A stretch of 64,000 nucleotides of DNA from Holothuria scabra (taxonomy: Eukaryota > Echinodermata > Holothuroidea > Aspidochirotida > Holothuriidae): contig CM074196.1 in the NCBI GenBank assembly GCA_037179385.1, positions 28,789,986-28,853,985 of the forward strand. The letters run 5' to 3'. Made by a program: the position numbers and the translations under genes. Shown here one piece after another: positions 25,991 through 36,443 of this stretch. Numbering within the stretch: position 1 is the stretch's first letter; each line of letters starts with the position of its first letter. The notes below the pieces were generated by a model, which was not told where the DNA came from, did not search any database, and saw only the letters and a list, made by a program, of their open reading frames with translations.

Positions 25991-27139
25991 ATGTATTATT
26001 AATAACTATTGGCGATAGGGGATTTTTTTTTAAATCTGTTTCCCAATTTCTTCCACTTATTGACCGTTGACCTACTTCCGTTTGTCACAGAAACAAATGT
26101 ATCGGAAATAATTGATTATTTGATGCATAAATATGCACAAGGATGTCTAAACAACAGGTTCCATGTTGTGAACGGTGATTTTGTAAAAATCCAGGGTAGA
26201 AATGGTTGTAGCAAATCGCATGTACCACATTTTGGGCATGCTTCAAATTTGGTGACCTTTTGACCTCAGGTGAACTTATATTGCACATGATTTACATTTT
26301 TACTTTTTTGTTCGGTCGATTTGATCAAGGCAAACATTTTCATGTGTCATTCATCAAAGTAACGATTCTTCTTAGAGTTATTACTATTTGAATTTCCCCT
26401 TCCCCAAAATATAGTCACTCAACTGTCGTGTACCATAGTTCATCCCTAAGAAATCAATGTTTACATCAAAAAATCTAAAAATGTACACTTCAAACTACGT
26501 TCCTATCCGTATTACATCAAATTAAGGGGGTGCTATGTGGGTCCCTCCAGCCCACGGAGTATTTGACACTGGGCATCCACCTTAAAAACATTCTTAAGGG
26601 CTGACTTGTTGCCACCGTACAATGTGACTAGAATTGAATTCAGTGGCTAAAGTATTTACCAAATGAATCTCGAACCAAGAAAATCGGTTCAGACTTAGTA
26701 AAGTAACGCATGAAAATAAAAAAATTAATGGAATAATAATTTCTAGAAAAACTTGACTTTTTTTATAATTGGGAAAGAAACATATGAAACAGGTGCTCCA
26801 TGCTGCAGAATTAACAAAAAACGTGTAAATAAATGCAAACGAGCATTTTTTCTTATATTTCTATCAACAAGAACAGCCCATTATTATTATGTTTGGGTAG
26901 TGAACGCCTCGAAGAAATATTAAGATCAGTTTATTACTAACGGTTTTCTATCGTTGAAAAATCGACCAAGTTATGACGCTTTTCGGCCAAGTCATGACTC
27001 CGAGTTTCAATCGGATTAATTTTCTTTTAAGGGTTAAAAGTCTTTTGGTGAACTGTGAAAATCATGCTAGTACATAAAACCGCTAGCAAAAGATTGATCG
27101 CAACTATGTCAACATTGTCATTATAAATGGTAATGATCA

Positions 27140-27790
27140 ATTTTTATCTCGTTTGCAACTTTTACCTCGTCTGTAATTTTAATACAGTCATGTTTAATTT
27201 TGACTGCAAACTTTCAAAGACTTGGATTGCAAATGGTCCGGGTTTCAGTTTTCATCTAATGTAAGTGAGCATCACTTAAAATTTAGAATATTTTTCTGTC
27301 ATGAAAATTGATTTTCTGCTCACTTGAATTTAATTCATTAGCATAAGGGTCTGATGAAGCAGCAATTTTGTTCGCTTAGAATAACACAGAAGATTATAAA
27401 AACGCATCACAGCATCTTGATGACATGCAATCTTTACAACCAATAAATGCTCCACACTGATGCGCAGTAGTTACCAACTCTCTGTGTGTGATGGAACAGT
27501 GAAGTATGCTTGGAAGCAGAAACTGAATGTCACTCTCTACTGAAAACATATCGTCGAAAAATCTTTAAGAAGACAGCCTTACATAAGAGTTGGTCGTTAT
27601 CCCCTAGGATGTTCTTTGGTACGTTATTCTGTTTCAAAATATAACAGTTCTCCTGGCTAGTATAATTTATATTGGCTTACTCGATAGAGACTAACAGGTG
27701 ACACTCAGATAGTGAGTGTTAACTTTCTACGGTGCGTTTTTCTTAGCCCACATGCGTGCTCTGTTATATTTATACACTTGATTCATTGAT
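27140..27790. repeat. diverged third copy of part of the 1.29-kb unit
   Basis: The stretch parallels 22660-23020 and 23955-24320. Shared words include TTTTTATCTCGTTTG, GTGAGCA, TGTCAT followed by GAAAATTGATTTTCT (AAAAATTGATTTTCT in the tandem units), TAATTCAT, TGATGA, GATAGAGAC and GTGACACTCAG. About 270 extra bases (roughly 27385-27652) interrupt the match. The segment ends ~700 bases before the receptor gene. Confidence 0.7.
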
Positions 27791-28519
27791 TCATTTTAAG
27801 CAGCAATTGAAAAAGCTAAATGTGAGTAAAAATGTTGTGGAGCTGCAGGTTTGAAACGAGATTTTATTTCTAGTTATTTTGGGAGCATGTATGACTATTG
27901 AAAGCAAATATTTCACCTATTTCACTATAACAATGTATTGCTACAAAAACTTCAGGCTGTGCTTTTATTGCGAACGCTTTCTTTTAATTCTCAAAACGTA
28001 TGACACAATCCTGAGGTCTCAAGATTGATTAGAGCAGTTTTACTCAGACGAGTTATTTTTCAAAAACGTCACATATGGAGGAGCTTCGTCGATTCGGCAA
28101 TGACCGATATTTTAGTGTATATTTCATATTTGTAGTCCTGTTATACAAATCATACATTTATTTATGTTGGAAAATATTTGGTTGGTCTTAGCAGAGATGG
28201 AAAGGATTTTAAATTTTAACTCACAAAATTTAGATAGTACTTCGATTCGATACCACCGTAGTTTGACTCTTAACAGTGGCCAGACCAGACCAATAAATCT
28301 TGAATCAAAATTAGGTTGTCTTGGTAAAAACTTCTAAATTCGGGCAAAAGTGATTGCCGTCCAATTTTTTCCATTCTCTTACTAAGACTTCCTTTTACTG
28401 TTGCCCATGATCCATTGTTGATAGTGTACTCGTAGAAGTAAGTTTTATTTCAAGTTATTTGCTCTCAAATACTATATTTCTGTGGACACAATCCAGCAAG
28501 TTTTCCACAATTTTCTTTT

Positions 28520-28534
28520 TAAATTTTTCCACAG
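28520..28534 (+). promoter_or_regulatory. predicted 3' splice site just upstream of the GPCR start
   Basis: A T-rich tract ends in CCACAG four bases before the ATG. The upstream stretch TATTTGCT-TCAAATACT is shared with the pseudogene at 13731-14338, where the acceptor and start are also a few bases apart. Confidence 0.6.
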
Positions 28535-28538
28535 CTTG

Positions 28539-29546
28539 ATGTCACCAATGGAATTTTTTAACAATGTAACCATGGAAACAGTTGATACGTCATTACTCTA
28601 TACTACTTCGGAGACGAACTTTACGGTGGGCGTTCCTAACGATCTACTTATTCTTGCTACATTACACGGTATCATTGCCTTGCTTGGAATCCCAGGGAAT
28701 ATTCTTGTGATATTTGCTCTGTGTAGCTCCCGTAAATTACAGACTTCAACCAATGTCTTTGTTGCAAACTTAGCTTTTTCTGATCTGGTCACTTGTTTGT
28801 TAATGCCAGTTCATATCTATACCATACTTAGTGGAAGAATTCCGCCAGAAAGTGTGTGTAAATTGATAGGGGGATTATTCAGTATATCTATTGGAACAAG
28901 CTTTATCAATCTGACGCTAGTTGCTTTCAACCGAGCATACCTAATAACGAGACCCAGAGCAAAATACGATCAACTTTACAGTAGAGGGAATATTACGCTA
29001 ATGCTAATTTTTAATTGGGTATACACAACACTTTCGGTATGGGTTCCTACAGCCTTTGCTTTTGGAGAGCTTGGACATACAGAACGCTACCGTGTGTGTG
29101 TTCAAAATATTTCACACACCAACAACGTTTCTTACGATCTTTTGAGAGCCATGCTGGGAACCCCTTTCCTCCTTACTGCCATACTGTGCTACATATATAT
29201 CTACTGTAATGTGCAAAAAACTACAACCACATCCATACGCATGTTTGAAAAAAATGACCGGCTGAAGCAACAGTTGCGTAAACGACAAATTGCTGTAACT
29301 AAGAGTCTATTTATTATTGTTTGTGTTTACTTTATCTGTCTTTCGCCACTTTATGTATCACTTTTACAACCCTCTTTTTATCACCACATCCAATGGGCAC
29401 TTGAGGTTGCTTTATTTAACAGCTGCGTGAATCCTTTTATATATGGAATAAGTCATCCTCAATTCAGAGAAAGTTTCACACAGATCCTTTTTTGTCGATC
29501 ATACAAAGACAACAATCCAAGAAGGGCTTATCATGTATACACCTAA
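28539..29546 (+). CDS. rhodopsin-family GPCR, melatonin-receptor/moody-like, single coding exon
   Basis: The frame is intact at 335 residues from MSPMEFFNN. It has NNV and NFT glycosylation-type sites in the N-terminus. Landmarks are GIPGNILVI in TM1, NLAFSDLVTCL in TM2, SVCKLIG (TM3 Cys), FNRAYLI at the DRY position, IFNWVYTTL in TM4, ECL2 RVC, KQQLRKRQIAVTKS before TM6, CLSP in TM6 and NSCVNPFIYG in TM7. The DRY motif is NRA and the TM6 Trp is Leu. It is a paralogue of the gene at 575-1525; whole blocks in TM1-2 and the ICL3-TM6 junction are near identical. The open frame extends upstream to 28482, but a 3' splice site ends at 28534, so the first ATG after it (28539) is preferred. It is a plasma-membrane receptor of unknown ligand, presumably G-protein coupled. 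Confidence 0.92.
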   Translation: MSPMEFFNNVTMETVDTSLLYTTSETNFTVGVPNDLLILATLHGIIALLGIPGNILVIFALCSSRKLQTSTNVFVANLAFSDLVTCLLMPVHIYTILSGRIPPESVCKLIGGLFSISIGTSFINLTLVAFNRAYLITRPRAKYDQLYSRGNITLMLIFNWVYTTLSVWVPTAFAFGELGHTERYRVCVQNISHTNNVSYDLLRAMLGTPFLLTAILCYIYIYCNVQKTTTTSIRMFEKNDRLKQQLRKRQIAVTKSLFIIVCVYFICLSPLYVSLLQPSFYHHIQWALEVALFNSCVNPFIYGISHPQFRESFTQILFCRSYKDNNPRRAYHVYT

Positions 29547-31480
29547 ATTTTGATATTAGGCATAAGGAATTTAGATATTACGAAACAATGCATAAATTGC
29601 AGATATCAATAGTTTGATTTTTCATGCGCTATGGAGAGAATTTGGAAAATGTTTTCACAATACTCAAGTAATTAAAATGTAACAAGATATAAGCATGTTA
29701 TAATCACGGCAACGTGAGACGTAGTTCATTTGGATACAGTGATTTCCTGTCTTAATACCGCTTCAGTCTCATAAAGTTTATTCCTAATCACTAAATAAAA
29801 GCACACTGAATATATAATTCAGCTTTAGCAAACTAGAACAGGAGTGATGACAGATCTCGCAGAAGCTTGTAACAGCACCTCAAGAAGTTAACACGGCAAC
29901 GAGAAAGACTTGTAGCAGCAGATATAAAAGAATAGAATAAAAAGAATAAAAACTTAATCATTGACGATACGTTGACCTTATTTTGGTGGAATAACACTGC
30001 AAAACGTGGTCACAACACTGAACTTTGTGTAGAAAATTGTAAAGAGGGCCGCAACAGTTCTAACAAAGTATTCAGGAGAATTACGCAAATCCGATCGAAT
30101 GCGCTGCGTGCATTTGGCAAAGCTCGTTTTTTATTTGCTCAAAGGAGGGCGTACTTTTTAGATTGTGACATCGTATGAAGAGGTCCATAAACAACAAATG
30201 CAAAAAACATGAATTATCTTAAAGACGAATGTATATATTGTTGTCGTGTAGAAAGAAGACAATATCAAAGCTTTACTTCAAAAGTATTAATAGACTTGCA
30301 TGTTTGTATATAATTGAGGAGGAAGATCAATGTTTTAACACCTATGTATTAAACACCGTGATGAGAAGATTTAAGAGTAACTTATGAAGGAATGAAGATA
30401 TTATTCCAGATACATAATCTGCCATCAATTAAAAGTACTTTTTTAAAAATTGGATCAATAATTGCCATAAAACCAATTAATCACAAACATACCCCATCTC
30501 ATGCTCATGCAGTAACGACAGAGATTATTGATGAGTACAGTTTGCCAACGGAGGGATTGTAAGATGCAGACCATTTTACTTGGAAACAAGCCCATACATC
30601 TTTTTGAAGCTTACAACGTGTTTGAATCTTAATGAGGAGACACTATTCCGCGAGTGTACTACGAGTTTTAAAAGGAAAATGGCTATGTTAAAGGCATATT
30701 AACGGATGAGAATACCGATACACACAGAAAATTTCTTACTTATGTATTTTCTATGTAAGATTTGTAAAAACTTAATGTCAGCACCACAGAGTTCAGAATT
30801 GCCGATATTTGAATTAAGCGGCTTGCAGGGTGACCTACAATTGACCATGGCTTTTTTACATCGATTAACAGTTTGTTAACACAAAACCAGCTTTGTTCTT
30901 CCACATTTTAGTGTGAATGGTTTCAGACAAGTCAACAACCTAGAGTCTTGATGAGAAAAGTACAGACTTGAATTGTCTGCATAAGCGATTTTGAGGAGTA
31001 AGTTGCTAGCCTTTTCCAGATATTTTGTGGATAAAAACCTGTCTACCCTTAGTGAAGACAAACTTTAACCGACTTTTCAATATTCCATTGATGAGTACCT
31101 TTGGTGTAATTGCAAAGTACTGAAGAAGCGAAGCGTAACCTTTCGACTTCTCAATTTGATATTTTATGCTTGTGCTGATTCCATCTCCATAACCGAAATA
31201 GAATGAAAGAAACGTTGGACAATTGCAAGTTCGCCAGTTGCAATTAAAATTAGTATATCAGACTGAATAATAACATGAATATTTCATGATAATAATCTAG
31301 TAATTATCTTTTCTCACTCAATTGTAAAATTTACTTAAGTCACCGTTTAAATTTCCTAAATATGCAATATTGGTATACTAAAATGTTACGAGTATTACGG
31401 ATACTTGAAAGGGTAACAGAAGTAACTTTGTTGGGTTACCTGCTGTTTTGAAATAACTCCAGGTGAATTTTTGTGCCATT
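29547..31480. other. gene-free stretch
   Basis: This is the 3' flank of the GPCR gene and AT-rich unique-looking sequence. No gene, RNA gene or clear repeat was found. Confidence 0.5.
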
Positions 31481-31800
31481 TGAGTCAGGTTTTGTCGTTG
31501 CGGACAGTTCAATTTTCCCAATCCACCTACTTCTAGCCAGTGTTGTAATCGAGTCACTAGATTAGTGACTCGAGTCACCAGTTTTCAAACTTTTAAGTGA
31601 CTCGAGTCGAGTCATTGAATTGAGTCACTGTACTATTTCAATGTGGAAATTAATCCTGAATTCTATGAGTCACGATCATTTTGAGAGGAAGAGACTCGAG
31701 TCGTGACTTGTGAAAACAATGCTTCTAGCCCTACCATAACTGTAAAAAACTCACCCTTATCCAGAAAAACTCCTAGTTTATTGCTTCATTGCAGATCTTG
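31480..31800 (-). repeat. retroelement-like repeat fragment (copy 2 of 3), interrupted by a MITE
   Basis: The reverse strand carries AATGAAGCAATAAACTAGGA, TCTGGATAAGG, GGGCTAGAAG and, beyond an insertion, GGATTGGGAAAATTGAACTG, matching 12880-13060. The 184-bp insertion at 31538-31721 splits it exactly at GGCTAGAAG. No frame is intact. Confidence 0.5.
31538..31721. mobile_element. 184-bp hAT-type MITE rich in GAGTCACT
   Basis: An 8-bp duplication CTTCTAGC flanks it (31530-31537 and 31722-31729). The left end is CAGTGTTGTAATCGAGTCAC; the right end is the complement of CATTGTTTTCACAAGTCAC. The interior is built from repeated GTGACTCGAGTC-type words that fold back on themselves. Copy 1 of the host repeat (12880-13060) lacks the insertion and serves as the empty site. 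Confidence 0.82.
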
Positions 31801-32349
31801 GTGGCGTACACGGTCTAGTGTGTAGAACAATTTCATTACATGCTGCGTAATTTGCAGTACGCTGAATCTTTTGAGTTAGATGACAATCGAAGAAGAGTGT
31901 AAACTGAGAATTTTGGGAGACTCTGGGTAAAATTGTAGTTTTGAGTGACGAATCACTGTCTGTGAAGTAGAACTGTTTGTCTACCAACTTTATGATACCA
32001 AATTTATGATAACAGAGTTGAAAATTCCTCCAGTTGAAATGTAGTGCAATAACGAGCTTATAAAAGGAAGGGCATAAAACATGTGAAAGGGTACATTTAA
32101 CTCACGTACAAACCCTTTAAAAGCCAACTGATAAAGTATGGTAAGCTTTTGCGTGGACGTTATATGAATATTTCTTTTTTAAAACGTATGATTCTTGTTA
32201 TTTGGAAACTCATGCAAGACATATATTGTCCAAGACGTAGTCTCGTCAGACTAACCTTCTTCTAAAGTGCCACACAAAGCCAGTTAAAAGAAGGATTAAA
32301 AAAATGTAAAGATGTTTTCTCTACGAAAAGAGTCTGGCGCTGACTTTAA

Positions 32350-32980
32350 GTTACTCTGACATCATAAATTTACCGATTGTCATTTGAAGGAGTGAATCCA
32401 GACTTCGATTCACAGAGAGGCTTGTCATTGCAAAGACATAAAGTATGTAACGTTCCACCGTTGTGCGTGATGCAATGGAGTGAGGTTAACAGATAAGTGC
32501 CCCACCACTGGAGCCACAAGGTAAACCAGAAAGTTATGATAAGTTGAGGTGTAACACTCCATGACATCAAACCACACCAGATATCAAATTTCCCAATCTT
32601 AATTATTAATCACCTCATACAAATTGTTTTTTAAATGTATCCTTGTGATAGGTTAACAAAAAAAGCAAAAACAGCTTTAATTTCGCAGAGTACTTTGTAA
32701 TACAAAACTTGCAGACGTTGCATTACGGTATTGACAGTTTAAGGTTTGGCCAAACAAACTATTCTTAGAAAAATTTCCTCCTGTTGTGGCCTTGTATGTT
32801 CACAACTGAGCTTTTGAGCGGATTCCTTAGCTTGAATTATTGAGCAGTTTGTCTTTAACATTCTTAAAAATGGGAATGTTATCTTTTAACCAACCGTTCA
32901 GCATAAGCAATGGATTGGGACACCCAAGCAAGTTAGCAACAGATGAAAATGTCCATCTAACTTTTAAACAAACCGCATCA
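32350..32980 (+). repeat. two diverged SINE fragments
   Basis: CCGTTGTGCGTGATGC (near 32458) and GCAATGGAGT match the SINE at 3946-3980. Near 32898, CAGCATAAGCAATGGATTGGGA and, near 32958, CCATCTAACTTT match the tail of the same family. Both are too decayed for boundaries. Confidence 0.5.
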
Positions 32981-34295
32981 CTTCTCCCTTAACATAAGCA
33001 CAACATTATAACAGTGTGGTAATTTCGGATTTAGCCAGAAAGTCTTATGGTATGCATGTTTTCTTTCTTAAATTTTATGAAAATTTAGTAGAGTTCGTGA
33101 ACGTAGAGTTTGTTATTAATTGACGAACACAGTTTGTCAATATTTGACAATCCCGTTTAATTATGTTTTGCAATGGAAAAAGCTGATCTGTGGCTGGGAG
33201 AGAAAAGTTTTAAGACCCTGATCTTAGACGGTTTTTATATCAAAAGAGAAAGACAAAGGAGAGATTGGAGCACTTGCCAGGGACTGTGATTCATTGAATC
33301 ATGAATAGAAACGGGTATGAACCTTAACTGGAAACGAATTTTATTTTCAGGAAAGAAATTCCACCTTGTTATGGACGTCTGTTTTTGTTTTCAAAAACGA
33401 ACAGCTCGATATGACAGGCTCCTACGCTATTACTTGGAAAAAGACTGATCTGTTGTTGCACGCCCGGAAATGAGTTTGGTTTTATTCCCAAACATGGCAT
33501 ATTTGCCTGACTTGTGACAAATAATTTGGATTTTAGGAAAATCCACTCGTTTGGATATTCTTGGCAAGAATTCCAAAGGAAAATGGTGTGAAATATGAAA
33601 TTTTGAAAATCCTTTTTGGAAATGAAACCAATAAACAAGTTAACCGACAAGAGTACTCCAAGCCCAGTGTAACCTGCAACAGTCAATTATACAGATCCTT
33701 AACCACATGAGGCACAGTGTGGACAAACAGACCAAACGGAGATTAATACCAACTGCATTACAAGGTAGGAAAAATAAATTTAGGGAAGCTTTTTCTTTTT
33801 AACCTGTGCTCTTACTGTTAGAAACCACACTAATAAACACTTGAAACACTTGTAACCGCCTTTCACTTCTCACATTTGCGTTTCTGGATGCTGAACCCAC
33901 AATACTCTCGAGTTCAGAGGCCTTTAGTGTCGGGTTAGGGGATTTTCAACTTACAAAGACTCCAGTCTCAATCTGTACTTCCTCAGTGCGGGAAAAATCA
34001 ACCCATCTGGCCGAGTCATTCAAACTTTGAATTCGCTAGTTTTAGTTCGGACTCGGCTACATCTCTGGTTCAAACAGAAAAACGAATCTAAGTCACTAAA
34101 TTGATAACAATAAGTGACTGTTACTTATTTAACCCGAGAATTCACTGACTGCCAAAACAAAGGAACAAAATTCGCCCTAATAGAACGATGATAAAACACC
34201 ATGATTTTGCACTTTTAGTAAGGAATATCAAATGTAAATTTTGAGAGAGTATTTCCTTCTTAACCCCCCCCCCCTTTTTGTTGTCAGAAGGATAG
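32981..34295. other. gene-free stretch
   Basis: No gene or clear repeat is recognised between the SINE fragments and the first Penelope-like fragment. Confidence 0.45.
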
Positions 34296-34299
34296 TGTT

Positions 34300-35027
34300 T
34301 TGTCTCCTGCAGGCCGTGGTGTGTTTGTGTGTTTGAAAGGGAGAAACAGGAAGCACAACCAGCAACGGGAGGCAACTGCAATTGCAGAAAGCAAAGCGAG
34401 TGCCCATTGGACGGCAACTGCCTCACGAACAACATTGTTTACCAAGCAACTGTAACACGCCACGACAACCACAACGAAGAAAATACATTGGTGTAACAGA
34501 GAACACATTCAAAACAAGATACACCGCCCACAACTCTAGTTTCAAACACAAAAACGAACGAAACGCAACTGAACTGAGTGAAAACATCGGGAAACTAAAG
34601 GATTCAAATGTAGAACACTCCGTAAAATGGAAACAACTGAACAACGCTCGAGCATACTCCACATCAGCTAAAGCTTGTAATCTCTGTCTGGAAGAAAAGT
34701 TCTTCATTATACTCAAACCTTCCTTAGCAAGTCTAAATAAAAGAAACGAACTGATAGGACTTGTAGACACGGGAACTAACATCTGCTGTGTAATTGTTCT
34801 AATAGGTAATGTATCTTGGCTCGCTGTACAACGTTCTTGCTTGTTCACAACGAAAATGGAACGAAGACGTGCTTCAAAACGGACACGTTCAAAAGCAGCG
34901 AACACATATGTATTCAACGTTATTGACATCATTCTACTTCAGGCTTCTGAGGAGTGAGGACCTACATTATTGGCCCTTACGAAACAGTTCTGTAAGGCTA
35001 TGTTGTAAAAGCCTATTGCAACCATTT

Positions 35028-35030
<3 letters not shown>
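34300..35030 (+). mobile_element. Penelope-like element A, 5'-truncated, GIY-YIG end plus hammerhead
   Basis: The zinc-binding lead-in reads CNCRKQSECPLDGNCL near 34383, followed by VYQATV. A frameshift occurs before KYIGVTENTFKTRY (about 34480). The frame then continues through ELSENIGKL and ACNLCLEEKF to ~34790. This is the C-terminal GIY-YIG endonuclease of a Penelope-like element, the same type as copy B. The reverse transcriptase is missing. A hammerhead motif lies at 34942-34999, and the element ends directly in (TA)n at 35031. Confidence 0.82.
34942..34999 (+). ncRNA. hammerhead ribozyme, type I, in Penelope element A
   Basis: All core positions are present. CTGAGGA lies at 34947-34953. 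Stem II pairs GTGAGG with CCTTAC. GAAA lies at 34981-34984. Helix III is a short ACAG/CTGT stem, followed by the cleavage-site TA. Helix I pairs GCTT with AGGC, including one G-T pair. Hammerheads with very short helix III are known in Penelope-like elements, where they process the RNA. Confidence 0.75.
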
Positions 35031-35095
<65 letters not shown>

Positions 35096-35104
35096 GTATA
35101 TATA
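35031..35104. repeat. (TA)n microsatellite
   Basis: Thirty-odd TA units with one CG interruption abut the 3' end of Penelope element A. Confidence 0.97.
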
Positions 35105-35470
35105 ACGCTATTTCCAACCGTATGCGGAAATTGTTATATCTGCGCGTACATAGAGCGAAAAAATAACAATGAAATACATAAGAAAAAGTATTCGCCCTAA
35201 CGTCTAAAAATGTGAAACAACGTTATTTCAATTGCCAGGCATCCGTTTGTGTTAACAGCTAGGTGTCCGTAAATTTGACAACTTTGAAGAAATTGTATCT
35301 ACTTTGTAAATCTAGGAGGACGCTTTTGTCCGTTTACGTATTTCTATAGAAAAAGTGTGTAGAAACGTTACGGCGAAACTTATATTTCTCCCCCAAAATT
35401 TTTCCCCTTAAGACCGACTTTTCAACAAGAAATTTCCCCCTTAGTGCCGAATTAGTGATATACAGCCAGG

Positions 35471-35565
35471 ACTGCCTTCATAGCCAAACTGGTAAGGCGT
35501 CTGCACGTAGAGCAGAAGGTCTCGGTTCGAGTCCCAGTGGAGACGGTCAATTTTTCGTCGGGCAG

Positions 35566-35643
<78 letters not shown>

Positions 35644-35690
35644 TATATTATATATATTTATATATATATATATATTTATTTATTTATAGA
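35471..35690 (+). repeat. tRNA-headed SINE with (TA)n tail
   Basis: An A-box-like TAGCCAAACTGGTAAGGCG and a canonical B box GGTTCGAGTCC (about 35480-35533) flank an anticodon arm TCTGC/GCAGA with a 7-base loop reading GTA (Tyr-like). The tail GTGGAGACGG...TTTTTCG...GGCAGATTTT runs into ~120 bases of (TA)n (35570-35690). A similar tail follows a different tRNA head at 37697. Confidence 0.7.
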
Positions 35691-35840
35691 TTTGTAATAC
35701 AATAGACACGTGGAAATATAGTGCTCGATTAGAAACTAAGAGCAGTTTATAAATTTGGATACTAATATTTTACAATAACAGCCTACTACACGTGTTTCAC
35801 GCTATGAGCGATTCTCAAGTATGATGCTTATACACTCAAA

Positions 35841-36443
35841 CTAGGTGATATCGTCACGGTCAGGTGGTCGCGGCTGCGAGGCCCGGTGCCTACACTTAGA
35901 CACTAACTCTGATTGACTATTAAGTCGATTGGCTCCGTCGGTACGAATAATGGCGACTTTCTCTTCCAGGCAAAGATTACAACTATCGCTGGGGGATTTA
36001 GTAGTAGGTGCTTTCTTGACCACTCTCCACTTTATTTCATAGCTGCTGTTGGTTCGCTTGAGTGCCCATATATGCTTTGACAACTCAGACTCTTTCTCGT
36101 AGTTTGGATGGCTGAACGATTTTTTGTGGTTATTGAAGCGGGTTTTGAACTGATTGCTGGTGAGGCCGATGTACGTTCTGGTCGAGTGGTTACTGGTGAC
36201 GTCAGCTGCATACACGAGGTTGGATTGGAGGCATGCACGTGATAGCGGGCATGCACTTTTCGTGCGACAATTGCATTTGGTTTCGCTTCTGATGCTGGCA
36301 GAGTCTTTTGACCGGAGGATCCTGTTGTTGTGTTTACTGATGGCGCACTTCATGCTGGGCATACAGCTGTAGCTCACCTTTACTGAATTCCTATTAAATA
36401 TTTTGTGGAGGACGTGACGTTCGTGAAAGTGCTTTTTAATTAA
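35841..36443 (-). CDS. GIY-YIG endonuclease part of Penelope element B
   Basis: In the same frame as the RT beyond its stop come HERHVLHKIFNRN, SYSCMPSMKC, the Cys cluster CNCRTKSACPLSRAC, VYAADV, TYIGLTSNQFKTRFNNH (GIY-YIG core with Arg), SELSKHIWALK and SCNLCLEEKVAII. The domain nicks target DNA. It is the same lineage as element A. The reading stops after residues like CRHRASQPRPPDRDD, which fits a natural C-terminus. Confidence 0.82.
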   Translation of the reverse strand, partial: LIKKHFHERHVLHKIFNRNSVKVSYSCMPSMKCAISKHNNRILRSKDSASIRSETKCNCRTKSACPLSRACLQSNLVYAADVTSNHSTRTYIGLTSNQFKTRFNNHKKSFSHPNYEKESELSKHIWALKRTNSSYEIKWRVVKKAPTTKSPSDSCNLCLEEKVAIIRTDGANRLNSQSELVSKCRHRASQPRPPDRDDIT

